This document shows, piece by piece, positions 33,311 through 43,989 of a DNA stretch of 64,000 nucleotides. The position numbers and the translations under genes are program-made. Source of the stretch: Erinaceus europaeus (taxonomy: Eukaryota; Chordata; Mammalia; Eulipotyphla; Erinaceidae). Numbering within the stretch: position 1 is the first letter of the stretch; each line of letters begins with the position of its first letter. Under the pieces are notes generated by a model that worked only from the letters and a program-made list of their open reading frames with translations, did no database searches and was not told where the DNA came from. The stretch is taken from NCBI RefSeq assembly GCF_950295315.1, contig NC_080175.1:69191357-69255356 (forward strand), read 5' to 3'.

Positions 33311-34396
33311 AAGTAAGCAAGGCAAATAAAGATCTGTCTATGCAATCAGCTTGCTTCAACATGATTTATGTTTCTGAGTTTCCTGTCATTCATCTCTAGT
33401 CTCCCCTTACCAAACATTATTCAGTATTTGGAGTATCTTCTGCTGTTCATATTCCATAGTCAACAATGCACAGAGGATAGAAGGACAAGTATGGGAAAAC
33501 AAATAGATGCCAGGAAAGATAATGCAAGTGACAGAGTAAACAAAGGTCTTATTCTCTATTGTATCTGCTTTTTTATGAATGCAATGCATGTGATTGCATG
33601 TATACAGTTGTCACTTTACCTGTCATTAATTGTATTAATGTGTTGAGTATACACTTTGAGACTTTTCCTACTGTAAAGAAGGTGTGAGCATTATTATATT
33701 TTTTAATGCCAAAATCCTAAAATGATTGGAATCATCTTAATTTCATCTTATGAAATTTATTAAGAATGGACCTCAGCTTTATGTGCATCTGCTATAGTGT
33801 ACATGTAAATGTACTCTGTTGCTATATGATCTGCTTATGCAAAGGCAGGTAACTAACTAGAGGTAGAAGATAGTTAATTCCAGATTAAAGCTGACAAAAT
33901 GCATATTAAATGAATTTTGGGAAAAAAAATCATGGATTTTTTTCCATCAATCTCCTTTTGATTACTTTCCTTAAAGTACTAAATATAATTTCGAATAACT
34001 ATGTCTCTAATTTTAAATCCCTGTGTAGGTTTTTATAACTATGAAGGGGGGAAAAGTGACAAGCTCAAACTTCTCATATTTAAAAAGCAAGATTTTTGTA
34101 GTATTGTGGATCCAACTCTGAAACATCCTGAGGTCTTTAGAGTTTCAGAGGAAGACAGGCATGCAAAGTACAAAGATTCAAAGGAAGACTGGACACTGAG
34201 GCAAGACAAAGTTTCTTTTGACTACCAGGGAAGTCCTAGTATACCAGTAAAAACTAAATGAGGCATAGGTATCACTTGGTTAGCATTCTATCCTGATAGG
34301 GAAATGTATGATATAGTCACCCTGTTGATTCATATTTTTTTTGCAACTTCTTTTAAGGAAAGTAATGTAGAGTTCAAGAAATGCACCTAAAAGAGT
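33311..34396. other. No gene seen
   Basis: AT-rich. An 86-residue frame at 34001-34261 (lysine- and aspartate-rich) has no family match I can name. Confidence 0.5.
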
Positions 34397-34418
34397 CATA
34401 TATATATATATATATATA
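34397..34418. repeat. (AT)n microsatellite
   Basis: About 11 AT units immediately 5' of an L1 3' end. Confidence 0.9.
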
Positions 34419-34430
34419 ATGATTATATTT

Positions 34431-34740
34431 TGTCTTTAAGGACAAAATGAATGGAACTGGTGATGATTATGCTTAGTGAAATAAATAAGGGAGTGAAGGA
34501 TAACTATGAGGTGATTTTACCCATATATGGAATATAGAGAATTGAAACCCATGAATTTCTGAAAAGAGGGAAAAAAATATGTGTATTCAGCCCATATCAA
34601 TGGCCTTGGGAGAAGTATGGTGGTTATTATTGGAGGGGGCTGGGGGCACAGAACTTTGGTGGTGAGAGTGGTATAGAATTATATTCATAGTATAGTCTTG
34701 TAAATCATCAATTAAGCCATTTTTCCTGAAAAAAAAAAGA
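34431..34740 (+). mobile_element. L1 3' end, plus strand (non-A tail)
   Basis: AATGAATGGAACTGGTGATG, TTATGCTTAGTGAAATAAAT, then GGAGGGGGCTGGGGGCACAG, CAGAACTTTGGTGGTGAGAG and a short A tail near 34728. This tail type resembles the one at 1990-2118 and 61490-61600 and differs from tail A. Confidence 0.8.
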
Positions 34741-34925
34741 AATTTTATTTTATAAATTTTGGACCAGCCATATATATGTATGTATCTATTTATCCTCATA
34801 ATGCCACTTTCTTTATCAAAACCTGGGATATAGATTCTTTTTTCCTCAGCTCCCAGGAAAATAATTTTCAGTGTTTAACTTGACACTGTCAGTGAAAATG
34901 CATAAGGCATATAAATGAAAACATC

Positions 34926-35350
34926 AGGGCTGGGTGGTGGTGACACACCTGGTTAAGCTCACATGTTACCATGCTCAGGAGCCTGGGTTTATGTCACATC
35001 CCCAACTACAGGGGGGATGTTACATGAGTGATGAAGCAGGTCTGCAGTTCTCTCTCTCTCTCTCTCCCTTTCCCCTCTCTCTCCCTTTCTCACTCTCTTT
35101 CTCTCCTCTCTCTCTCCCTTTCCCCTCTCTCTCCCTTTCTCACTCTTTCTCTCCTCTCCCTCTCTCTCTCTCCCTTTCTCACTCTCTTTCTCTTCTCTCT
35201 CTCTCTCTCTCCCTTTCCCCTCTCTCTCCCTTTCTCACTCTCTTTCCCTTCTCTCTCTCTCTCTCTCGCTCTCATTTTCCTTCCCTATCCACCTTCTCTT
35301 TCAATTTCTTTCTGTCCTATCAAATAAAATAAAGTTAAATAAATTTTTAA
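34926..35350 (+). mobile_element. SINE group B with expanded CT tract, plus strand
   Basis: The head GGGCTGGGTGGTGGTGACAC, a diverged B box and GATGAAGCAGGTCTGCAG are followed by an expanded TCTCTC/CCCTTTC region (about 35051-35270). The AAATAAAATAAAGTTAAAT tail follows. The element is twice its normal length because of the microsatellite. Confidence 0.85.
35051..35270. repeat. Complex (CT)n with about 45-bp higher-order units
   Basis: CTCTCTCTCCCTTTC and CTCACTCTTTCTC blocks recur several times, giving a higher-order periodicity over simple CT repeats. Confidence 0.85.
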
Positions 35351-35445
35351 AGAAAGAAAGGGAAAAGGAAGGAGAAGGGGAGAAGAAAGAAAGGAAAGAA
35401 AGATGAGAAGAAGGAAGGAAGGAAGGGAGGGAGGGAGGAAGGAAA
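35351..35445. repeat. Polypurine (GAAA/GGAA) tract
   Basis: About 95 bases of GAAAG, GGAAG and GGGAGG units, in opposite strand bias to the CT tract just before it. Confidence 0.9.
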
Positions 35446-35629
35446 CACATTTGGAATCAGATTTATCATTATTGCTTGTATGGCTTTTATTTTAGGAAAT
35501 GCATTTTCAGCACCTTGGCATTTTTCTCTAATTGATTAGAATAATGTAAGAAATGCTTAATCTGTTTGTGATCCCATTTGGGAGTTTATTCCATTTGTTG
35601 TGCTAATTGCCCCTTAAGTGTTTCTCTCT

Positions 35630-35802
35630 CTCTCTTTAATTTATAACATTTTATTTGATTTATTTTAATGAGAGAAAAACAGTGAAGAAGACACCGGAGC
35701 ACTGCTCAGCTCTGGCTTGTGGTGATGCTGGGGACAGAACTTGGAATCTCAGAGCTTCAGGCAGTCTTTTGCATAACCATTATGCTGTTGCCAAACCAAG
35801 AT
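35630..35802 (-). mobile_element. SINE group D, minus strand
   Basis: A reversed A/T tail is followed by CGGAGCACTGCTCAGCTCTG, ACTTGGAATCTCAGAGC and the reversed head GCATAACCATTATGCTGTTG. It is paired head to head with the next element. Confidence 0.8.
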
Positions 35803-35815
35803 ATATATATATATG

Positions 35816-35905
35816 TAAAAGACTTTCATGCCTGAGGCTCCAAAATCCCAGATTCAATCCTCAGCATCACCATAAACCAGAGTTGAGCAGTGCACTGCTA
35901 AAAAT
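35816..35905 (+). mobile_element. SINE group D part, plus strand
   Basis: AAAAGACTTTCATGCCTGAG, CTCCAAAATCCCAGATTCAA and CCAGAGTTGAGCAGTGCACT. Its extreme head is missing. It is complementary to the preceding element, separated by a short (AT)n. Confidence 0.75.
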
Positions 35906-36034
35906 TAATTAATTGATTAATTAAATGTAAGTTTAACTTTAATCTCTCTTTTAATGTGGAACAGGGGAATGAGCTATATACCATACCACCAAGAGACCAC
36001 CCCAATCAATTATTTTATTCTATATGCTAAGAGG

Positions 36035-36222
36035 AGTTTAGGCAGAGAGGGTAGACAGACAGCAAGGGTCAGAGATAGGGAGAGACGACAAAGCACTGCT
36101 GACCAACCAGGGAGCCCCCTTTGCTCATCTCCACAGTGCTCCCAAGGGTGCTGGAGGTCGCACTCCATGTCTCACACATGATATCCGTGTGTTCTACCCA
36201 CCGAGTTATATCCTGACCTCAA
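36035..36222 (-). mobile_element. tRNA-SINE-like element, minus strand (group uncertain)
   Basis: A reversed purine-rich tail (GGCAGAGAGGGTAGACAGAC) and AAAGCACTGCTGACCAACC precede a reversed head-like GTTCTACCCACCGAGTTATA. It resembles the tRNA-derived groups but fits none exactly. Confidence 0.5.
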
Positions 36223-37050
36223 AATCTCTTTTACTTTATCACCACTCACATATTCTGCATGTGAAACTTAGATACGTATTATCTTTATTTCCCAAATTCC
36301 AACCGTGATGTGAAAGAGTGGTGTCTCTGATCATGACAGTCAATATATTCTGATCTGGTCATTCCATTTGGAAAACTAAATTGGGAAATGATTGCGTTTA
36401 GACAAGGACTTAATTTCCTTTTTTTAAAAAATGGGTCCTAAAATGATGTGGTGTTGTATTGATTTGCTTTAAGAATCACTGCACTGCCCTTCAAGAAATC
36501 AGAACTGAAGTGAAAGGACGTATTGCAGTTGCTGTGTCAGACACGGGGCCATTTGTCTCACAACATTACACAGTCTCTATTGAAACTTCAGCTACATTTT
36601 GCTTGTCTAAAATATAGCTTTCATATTTAAGTCATTTTAATGACAGGCAGGAATAAAAACTAATGATCAGATCCTCTGACAAAGGTTTATTAGACACTAT
36701 CTTTGGCATGCAAAATTTTGTTCCTTATACATATAGTCCTTGAACAAGTATCATTTGAATTTCTTAATCAGGGTTCATTCATTTTGAACAAACATTTAGG
36801 TTTTTCCCATTCTGTCACATCCCCTACTCCCAATTTCTTTTATTTTGAATATCTTTTTTAAAAATTTCTCCACCCCCACAGTTTCCCTAGTCTAGTCTTC
36901 ATAATTAAGGGCCTTAAAAACTATGAACTTGGGGAGCTCAGCTTCTGTCTGTGGTGTTGACCTCTCCACAGAGATGGACCCTAAGTGACCCATACCTTCA
37001 CTTCCCTCCTTGAATGGTGAGCATTTGAGGAATGACATAGAAAATAAAAA
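36223..37050. other. Repeat-poor stretch; possible conserved element near 36470-36700
   Basis: No transposon recognised. The part from about 36470 to 36700 is complex in composition, with a TTTTAATGACAGGCAGGAAT stretch containing a TGACAG core. No exon was recognised. Confidence 0.4.
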
Positions 37051-37190
37051 TGTTCCCAGAGGGATAAAGAATAGTGAAGTTTCCAATGGAAGAGATATGG
37101 ATACAGACCTTTGTTGATGGGAATTGTATGGAATTTTACCCCTCTTATCTTACAATCTTGTTAAACATTATCAAATCACTAATAAAAAAG
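37051..37190 (+). mobile_element. L1 3' end (tail A variant), plus strand, short
   Basis: CCCAGAGGGATAAAGAATAG, TTGTTGATGGGAATTGTATG, CCCCTCTTATCTTACAATC and CACTAATAAAAAAGTGG. Diverged and heavily truncated. Confidence 0.7.
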
Positions 37191-37383
37191 TGGAAAAAAG
37201 AACAGAAAAATGTAAGAATAGAGACGCTATATCTCAAATTTATAAGTTAATCTAATTTTGCATCACAGAATTTCCTAATAATTATTTTATAAAGTTTATT
37301 TCCAAAGATTTAGGAATCATTTCAGCGTTGTTATTTATTATTATAGATGATCTTTAACTAACTAATGGCTACTGAACTCAGTT

Positions 37384-37640
37384 ATTTCATTTTATTAAAA
37401 ACATTTATTTATTCCCTTTTGTTGCCCTTGTTTTATTGTTGTAGTTATTATCATTGATGTCATCATTGTTGGATAGGACAGAAAGAAATGGAGAGAGGAG
37501 GGGAAGACAGAGAGGGGGAGAGAAAGATAGACACCTGCAGACCTGTTTTACTGCTTGTGAAGTGACTCCTCTGCAGGTGGGGAGCCTGGGGCTCTAACAA
37601 GGATCCTCATGTGGGTCCCGCTGCGCTACCACCCAACTCC
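37384..37640 (-). mobile_element. SINE group A, minus strand, with TSD and partial head loss
   Basis: Reversed tail TTATTTATTCCCTTTTGTTG, GATAGGACAGAAAGAAATGG and core, then a shortened head: after GATCCTCATGTGGGTCC it jumps to GCTGCGCTACCACCC. The flanks CTACTGAACTCAGTT (37369-37383) and CTACTCAACTCAGTT (37641-37655) are a likely TSD with one mismatch. Confidence 0.88.
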
Positions 37641-37655
37641 CTACTCAACTCAGTT

Positions 37656-38132
37656 CTTAATGACAAGCTTCTCACATCTGTACATCAGTATTAAATCATT
37701 GGTTCTTTGACAAATTAAGAGAGAAGTTCTTTCATTTTTGCTGCTGAGGTATGCACAGAGTAGACATAAAATTGTTCCTTTTGACTAGTTTCTAGGTCAT
37801 CAGAAAACAAACTTGTGATCATGTTAGACCGTAGTCAGTCTGTGAAGTTGCAGTATCAAGACTAAGCATGCTATTAGAAGCTTTATTTTTAAAAAAATAT
37901 GTGTAAGCTAATCACTCTATGCAGGTACTGTTCTGATATTGGGAGCAGAGTCCATGGAGACTCAATTTTTATAGATACACCCTATTAGAGTATTGTGTGA
38001 CTAATGCTATAATGAAAACACTTCCAGAACCCTTGGACTTCCTACTCAAGTTGACTGCAGCAGATCAGGCCATCTTGCACAGAGAGAAGCGCTTGGGCAA
38101 AAGTCTGTAAAAGTCAGTGTGGAAGAGTCTTG
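37656..38132. other. No gene seen
   Basis: Unassigned sequence. Confidence 0.5.
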
Positions 38133-38338
38133 TGGAGGTCTGGTGGTGGGGCGCCTGGTTGAGAGCATATACTACAATGTGCAAGGACCAAGGTTCAAAC
38201 CCCTAGTCCCCACCTGTAGGAACAAAGTTTCACAAGTGCTGAAGCAGTGCTGCAGGTGTCTCTCTGCCTCTCTCCTTCTCTGTTCTCCCTTCCTCTCAAT
38301 TTCTTGCTGTCTCTATCAAATAAATATATATTTTTATT
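38133..38338 (+). mobile_element. SINE group B, plus strand
   Basis: GGAGGTCTGGTGGTGGGGCG, B box AGGTTCAAACCCC, CCCCACCTGTAGGAACAAAG core, CT-rich part and AAATAAATATATATTTTTA tail. Confidence 0.85.
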
Positions 38339-38440
38339 AAGCAAGAGAAGAGACTTAAGTAAATAGTGTCATGACAGAAAGGTCATTGTATGTCTTGTTT
38401 AGGAGTGTACCCTGGGGACATAGAAACACCACTGACAGAT

Positions 38441-38735
38441 TTTTTTTTCTTTATTTTTCATTGCCACCAAGGTTATGGCTAGGACTTGGTACCTGCACAA
38501 AGAATCCATTGCTCCTGGCAGCCATTCTTTTCTGCCTATTTTATTTCACAGGACAGAGAGAAATTGAATCGGAGGTATAGAGGGAAAGTGAAAGAGAGGC
38601 ACCTGCAGACTTGTGTCACCACTCGTGAAGTTCTCCCTCAGCCCACTGCCGCCTGTGGAGAGCTGGAGCTAGAACCTGGCTCCTTGCACTTCGTAATATG
38701 CATGCTCAATCAGGTGTGCTACCACCTGGGCCTCA
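38441..38735 (-). mobile_element. SINE, long variant, minus strand
   Basis: T run, reversed extension (AGGTTATGGCTAGGACTTGG, CCATTGCTCCTGGCAGCC), ACAGGACAGAGAGAAATTG, core, and reversed head ATCAGGTGTGCTACCACCTG. It is the extended variant also seen at 17862 and 40018. Confidence 0.8.
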
Positions 38736-38984
38736 CTGATGGACTTCTAGGAGGACTGTAGCTTTATAGGATCATGTCTGCAACAATCTAGTGGAAGGAC
38801 TGGTGGTTCAACTTAAGGTAAATAAATTAATATGAAGAGAACAGCTTGAATGAAGGGTCAACCAGAGGTGGCTACTAAGTCATATGATATAGATATAAGG
38901 AAATGAAGAGGTCAGTGTTAACCATAGCCTAGACAGCTGATGGGGCTTTTACCTTAGGTATGTGTGTACTAGGGTAGAAAAATG

Positions 38985-39110
38985 TTAAAATGCTGTGAGG
39001 GTTAGAAAAATAGCTGCCTTGTATAGTGTGTTGTTTTCCATGTGAGTATGGTATGAGCCCTGCCTCTGCTAGCCTGAAGGAAGCTTTGAGGCTGTGGTCT
39101 CTTTACCTAA
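38985..39110 (+). mobile_element. SINE group E-like, plus strand (diverged)
   Basis: GTTAGAAAAATAGCTGCCTT, GTGAGTATGGTATGAGCCC and GCCTGAAGGAAGCTTTGAGG match the reverse of the group E copy near 20000 in order, with strong divergence. Confidence 0.5.
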
Positions 39111-39210
39111 AAATACAAATTAATTTAAAAATTATATCTACATGTATAAAATATAAACACATCTCTAAATTCTTTAATGAGTGAAGTCTTTGGTATTGCA
39201 TTTTTCTATT

Positions 39211-39484
39211 TCCTTTTTTAAAAAATTATTTTATATTTATTTATTTTCCCTTTTGTTGCTCTTGTTTTCTTTTATTATTGTGTCATTGTTAGGACAGAGA
39301 GAAATGGAGAGAGGAGGGGAAGACAGAGAGGGGGGAGAGAAAGACACCTACAGACCTGCTTCACAGCCTGTGAAGGGACGTCCCCCTGCAGGTGGGGAGC
39401 CCAGGGCTCGAACCATGATCCTTATGCCAGTCCTTGCACTTGGCGCCACGTGCACTTAATCCACTGCGCTACCGCCCAACTCCA
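39211..39484 (-). mobile_element. SINE group A, minus strand, with probable TSD
   Basis: Reversed tail TTTATTTATTTTCCCTTTTG, GGACAGAGAGAAATGGAGAG, core, GGGCTCGAACCATGATCC and head CCACTGCGCTACCGCCC. TCTATTTCC(C)TTTT flanks both sides, at about 39205 and 39485. Confidence 0.9.
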
Positions 39485-40017
39485 TCTATTTCCCTTTTAT
39501 AAGGGATAGATGGCATCAGAAAGCTGGGAAAAGGTAATTAGAAAGGGAGAATTAGTGGGGTCATCTGCCCAGGGAAGTCTGGTTCTTTTGATGAAACCAG
39601 GCCTACCTCAGCAAGTCTATTGAATGGGGATGCAAAGGCGCGGGGTATAGAGGAAAAGAAAGGAAGCTATGCCTGTGGGTGTATCCTTCTGAAACAATGT
39701 AGTGGCTGCTGAAGGCTGGGACAGTTTGTCTTATATTTTAAAGTCTCAAATGAGAGCCCGTGTCAGTCTCAGCCAAATTCCTTGAAATACTATCATATCT
39801 TTCAGAGAGCTGTAAGGGGATCTTTTATTACATCCTTTCAAATCCTGATGTGCCCTCCAGAACATGGTTTTAAAATGCTTGTAGTCCTTTTTTTGATTCT
39901 CTAGCAGAGACACAGAGTCCCCCCCATCCTACGTTCAAGTAGCTACAAGTTTACTTTTGAAGGAAAGATTTGCTTTTCCAAGAAATTTTGAAGATCTTTC
40001 TCTATGACAGTACAACT
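39485..40017. other. No gene seen; 31-bp L1 tail fragment at 39554-39584
   Basis: Unassigned apart from TGGGGTCATCTGCCCAGGGA and the following bases, which match a small internal piece of the L1 tail-A 3' UTR. Confidence 0.45.
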
Positions 40018-40360
40018 TTTTTTTTTTTTCCTCCTCCAGGGTTATTGCTGGGCTCGGTGCCTGCACCATGAATCCACTGCTCCTGGAGGCCATTTTTTCC
40101 CCCTTTTGTTGCAGCTTCGTTGTGGCTATTATTATTGACCTTGTTGACGCAATTCGTTGTTGGATAGGACAGAGACAAATGGAGAGAGGAGGGGAAGACA
40201 GAGAAGGGGAGAGAAAGATAGACACCTGCAGACCTGCTTCACCGCCTGTGAAGCGACTCCCCTGCAGGTGGGGAGCCGGGGGCTCGAACCGGGATCCTTA
40301 CGCTGGTCCCTGCGCTTTGCGCCACATGCGCTTAACCCACTGCACCACTGCCCGACCCCC
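40018..40360 (-). mobile_element. SINE, long group A variant, minus strand
   Basis: T run, CCTCCAGGGTTATTGCTGGG, CTGCACCATGAATCCACTGC, then reversed group A tail, core and head (GCGCTTAACCCACTGCACCA). At about 343 bp it is the longest SINE variant here and directly abuts the composite element on its right. Confidence 0.85.
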
Positions 40361-41534
40361 AACATTTTTTTTTACTTAAGAAAGGAGACATTAACAAAAC
40401 CCTAGGATAGGAGGAGTACAACTCCACACAATTCCTACCACCCAAGCTCCATATCCCATCCCCTCCCCACTAACTTTCCCATTCTCTATCCCTCTGGGAG
40501 CATGGACCCAGGGTCACTGTAGGTTGCAGAAGGTAGAAGATCTGGCTTCTGTAATTGCTTCCCCACTGAACATGGACGTTGACTGGCTGGTCCATACTCC
40601 CAGTCTGCCTCTCTCTTTCCCTAGTAGGGTGGGTCTCTGGGGAAGCGGAGCTCCAGGACATATTGGTGGGGAAACCTGGCCGGCATCCTGATGGCATCTG
40701 GAACCTGGTGGCTGAAAAGAGAGTTGACATACAAAGCCAAATAAATTGTTGAATAATCATGGACTCAAAGTTTGGAATAGTGGAGATGAAGTGTTGGGGG
40801 GTACTCACTGCAAACTCTAGTGTACTTCTGCTTTCAGGTATATATTTTGCCCTAGTTTATGGATACGTGTGAACATATGCTCTATCTCATGGAACCTAGT
40901 CTATATATAGGTTTTGGGACTTTGTTTGGAAGTGAACCACCTGGGATGGAATTAGAGAATACTATGAAAGGAAAGGTCTCACCGGGGTAATGAAGCTGAA
41001 GGGTTGTCATTCCACACCTGAAGTCTCTGGACACAGTCTGAGCTGAAACATGTTGAGGTGGCAGTCGTTGCGTTGATTAGGTTGAGATCGGCGGATGCAT
41101 TATTGTTTGATATGAACTGAGAGAAGCATTCGGGAAAGTGGCCCCTAACCTATGGTTCCAGGACTGGGGGAAATAAAGGCTCTATAGTGGAAATGTGAGG
41201 TTCCTGCTGTCTTAGGGTTCAAGAAGACAATGGATAGTTATTGTTATCATCACATTATTTGGTAACTGGGTTAACTTTGAAAAGTCCCTTTGTTAGGGTT
41301 TGCTGTATAGTACCCAGTATCTTGTATATAGCTGTGCCACTGGTTGCTTCTGATCTACCTGGTCCAGGCTTTTGAGAGAGTCCGCATATCAAAGACTCAG
41401 CCTATATATTAGAAAGACATAGTGGGGGTTGTATTGTTAAATGGGAATCTGGGGAATGTTATGCATGTATTTACTGTTGAATGTAAAGCATTAATTCCCC
41501 AATAAAGAAATAAATTATTAAAAAAAAAAAAAAG
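40361..41534. mobile_element. Composite L1-like element with opposed poly(A)-type ends
   Basis: The left end is a T run plus ACTTAAGAAAGGAGACATTA, the reversed tail-A L1 3' end, and matches the 10354-10773 copy to about 40790. The sequence then leaves that family (GGTACTCACTGCAAACTCTA onward). It runs about 740 bp to a second, plus-strand 3' end: GGGGAATGTTATGCATG, TAATTCCCCAATAAAGAAAT and an A run. That second tail resembles the one at 61916-62058. It could be one chimeric non-autonomous family or two L1 ends joined. No TSD was identified. Confidence 0.65.
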
Positions 41535-41609
41535 AAAACACAAGTAGAACAAAAAAAAAAAACACTGAAAAGCAAATAATGTTAAGTGTTACATGCAAAA
41601 AAAAAAAAA

Positions 41610-41848
41610 AAAGGAAAGAAAGTGGAAGGTCTAGCTTCTATAATTGCTTTTCCGCTGAACATGGGCATTGACAGGTTAATCCATACTCCCAGCCTGTCTC
41701 TCTCTTTCCCTAGTGGGGCTGAGTTCTGGAGCTCCGGGACTTATTGGTGGGGTCATCTGTCCAGGGGAGTCAGGTTAGCATCATGGTAGCATCTGGAACC
41801 TGGTGGCTGAAAAAAAAGAGGTCCTTGTAAAAAAAAAAAAAAAAAAGA
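41610..41848 (-). mobile_element. Internal L1 tail-A fragment flanked by A runs
   Basis: GTGGAAGGTCTAGCTTCTAT to CTGGAACCTGGTGGCTGAAA is an internal part of the minus-strand tail-A L1 end. The L1 terminus itself is missing. It has A16 on the left (about 41597) and A18 on the right (about 41831). Confidence 0.7.
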
Positions 41849-42240
41849 CTCAGTCTGTGTTTTAAAAAGTTCGAGACACAATCAATTTTTCCCCTCTCAT
41901 ATTGCATATAAATCCTTATGGGTTCTTTAAGGCCCTACTCGTTATTTCATTATTAGATGGTTTTTTGTTCTTTTTTTTTTTTTAGGAGAGAAAGAGGCAT
42001 GCTGCAAAAAATCTTCATTTTTCTTCTCTTATCCTTTCCTCTATTCGTTTTTCTGTTCAGCAAGTATTACCCATGGTCTAATACATGTAAGGCATGGGGC
42101 TATCCCTGGAACAATGAAAGTTTAAGTAGTTTAAGTGCTTATCTAACTGTTAAGTGGTTAGGACTACTTCTCTTTTTTAATTTGCATAGCATAACAAAAT
42201 AATGCATATTACTAATTTTTACTCATAGGTAGACTAGAGA
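41849..42240. other. No gene seen
   Basis: An 81-residue hydrophobic open frame at 41957-42202 has no family I recognise. Probably chance in T-rich DNA. Confidence 0.5.
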
Positions 42241-43024
42241 TTTTTTAAAATTTATTTACAAAATAAAAAAATAATAAATATTAACAAGACCATAGGTAAG
42301 AGGAGTACAATTCCACACAGTTCCCACCACCAGAGTTCCATATCACATCTCCACCCTTGAAAGCTTTCCTATTCTTTATCCCTCTGAAAGTATGGACCCA
42401 GGGACATTATGGGGTGCAGAAAGTAGAAGGTCTGGCTTCTGAAATTGCTTCTCTGCTGAACATGGTCATCAACAAGTTGATCCATACTCCCAGCCTGTTT
42501 CAGTCTTTCCTTAGTGGGGCAAGGCTCTGGAGAGGTAGGGCTCCAGGGTACACTGATGAGGTCATCTGCCCAGGGAAGTCAGGTTGGCATCATGGTATCA
42601 TCTACAGATTGGTGCTGAAAAACCATTAATATATAAAGAAGAACAAATTGTTTAATAATCTGGAACCTAAAGGCAAGAATATAACAGATGAGATTTGGGG
42701 TCTCCATTTTGGAAAAAGCTAGTAGGTCTATTTTAGGTATATTCCAATGGGATCCATGCCTTACTAATTTTTGCCTACACCCAACAGCTAATATGCAGGT
42801 GGACCAAAAGTATTGTCTGGGAAGATTGTGTGAGAGTTGTAAATAGGACTAGAAAGCTATATCAGTATAGAGAGAATCTCACAAATATGGGAAAACTATA
42901 TAAATAGTGTTAACTGTAAATCCCATTGATTTGATCTGGGGCCCATATGCTGTACAGGAGCCTGTTTACACTCTGCATCCCTATAGGTCTGAGCTTGCAT
43001 TCTGTGGTCATAGCTAGGAATATT
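42241..43024 (-). mobile_element. L1 3' end (tail A), minus strand, long
   Basis: T run, AAATTTATTTACAAAATAAA and GACCATAGGTAAGAGGAGTA, then the full tail-A series to GAGCTTGCATTCTGTGGTCA. It ends where a partial group D SINE begins at about 43025. Confidence 0.85.
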
Positions 43025-43118
43025 CTCAGCTCTGGCTCATGGTGGTGTGGGGGATTGAACCTGGGACTTGAGAGCCTCAGGCATGGACTCTGCATAACCA
43101 TTATGCTATACCCTCACC
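43025..43118 (-). mobile_element. SINE group D part, minus strand
   Basis: CTCAGCTCTGGCTCATGGTG, GGGGGATTGAACCTGGGAC and GCATAACCATTATGCTATAC. The 3' (tail) half is missing, so it is joined abruptly to L1 sequence. Confidence 0.75.
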
Positions 43119-43610
43119 CTATTTTATAGTTTTATACACTTGCGAGCAGATATTATTTCTTCCGTTTGGTTTTTAAGTTGGCAAGCATGAGTATGTGACA
43201 AATAGACCCATTGCTGTGTAATTCTCTCTTTACTGCAGTGGGCATAGCAAAATGTAGTTGATACTCTTCTTTTGCTCTTCTATATCACGTGTACTTCTTG
43301 GAAATGGTGTTTTGGGTCAGATTTGACCATATAAAGACATATTTGCATTTGTGGTTCTGTTTGCTAGTCTACAAAGTGAGGGTGATGTGATTTGATAGGC
43401 AAATATCAACCCACAGAAGTCAAAACCAGAGTGAGTTCCTTTGGCTAGAAGAAGGGTAAGCATCAAAAGTACACATGGTTGGAGACAGCACATTGCAAAA
43501 GCCAACCTTCCCTTGCCTGGTTTTCCAAATTCTATAAAGACTCTGTTGTTAGCTGGTGTTGCTATTTTATTGAGATGGGGATCCTCTAAAACCTGTGCAA
43601 TAGCTCCCCA
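43119..43610. other. No gene seen
   Basis: A 101-residue minus-strand frame and an overlapping plus-strand frame near 43317-43629 have no features I recognise. Confidence 0.5.
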
Positions 43611-43822
43611 ATTTTTTTCCATTCAATAGGACAGAGAGAAATTGAGAGAGGAGAGAGAGAGAGGGAGAGAGAAAGATAGATACTTGCAGACCTGCTTTAC
43701 CACTTGTAAAGTGTCCCCCCTGCAGATGGGGAGCTATTGGGGCTCGAACCCCAATCCTCGCAGCAGGTCCTAGTGCTTAGTACTATGTATGCTTAACTGG
43801 GTATGCCACCATTTGGGCCCCC
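43611..43822 (-). mobile_element. SINE group B/A, minus strand
   Basis: CATTCAATAGGACAGAGAG, a GA-rich tract, GCAGACCTGCTTTACCAC, GGGGCTCGAACCCCAATC (B box reversed) and TGCTTAACTGGGTATGCCAC. Confidence 0.8.
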
Positions 43823-43989
43823 AGTAGCACCCCTTTCTAACTTCCTGAGTTTTGAACCCTTTTGATTCCTCTTGAGAACAAAGGTGTATTCTGGCCATCT
43901 GCTGTTGGTCTGCTTCTAATTCTGCTTCTAAGACCCCTTCTGTTTTGATCATCACATTAGGTTCACTTACATTACTTAAGGATGTGGTC

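Noticed and set aside
34001..34261. 86-codon Lys/Asp-rich frame as an exon
   Set aside because: No splice-site pairing, promoter or family match could be supported, and the length is compatible with chance.
34934..35332. 132-codon Ser/Leu-rich frame
   Set aside because: It is the translation of the expanded CT tract inside a group B SINE.
41957..42202. Hydrophobic 81-codon frame as a small membrane protein
   Set aside because: The Phe/Leu-rich start comes from a T run, and there is no family resemblance or supporting context.
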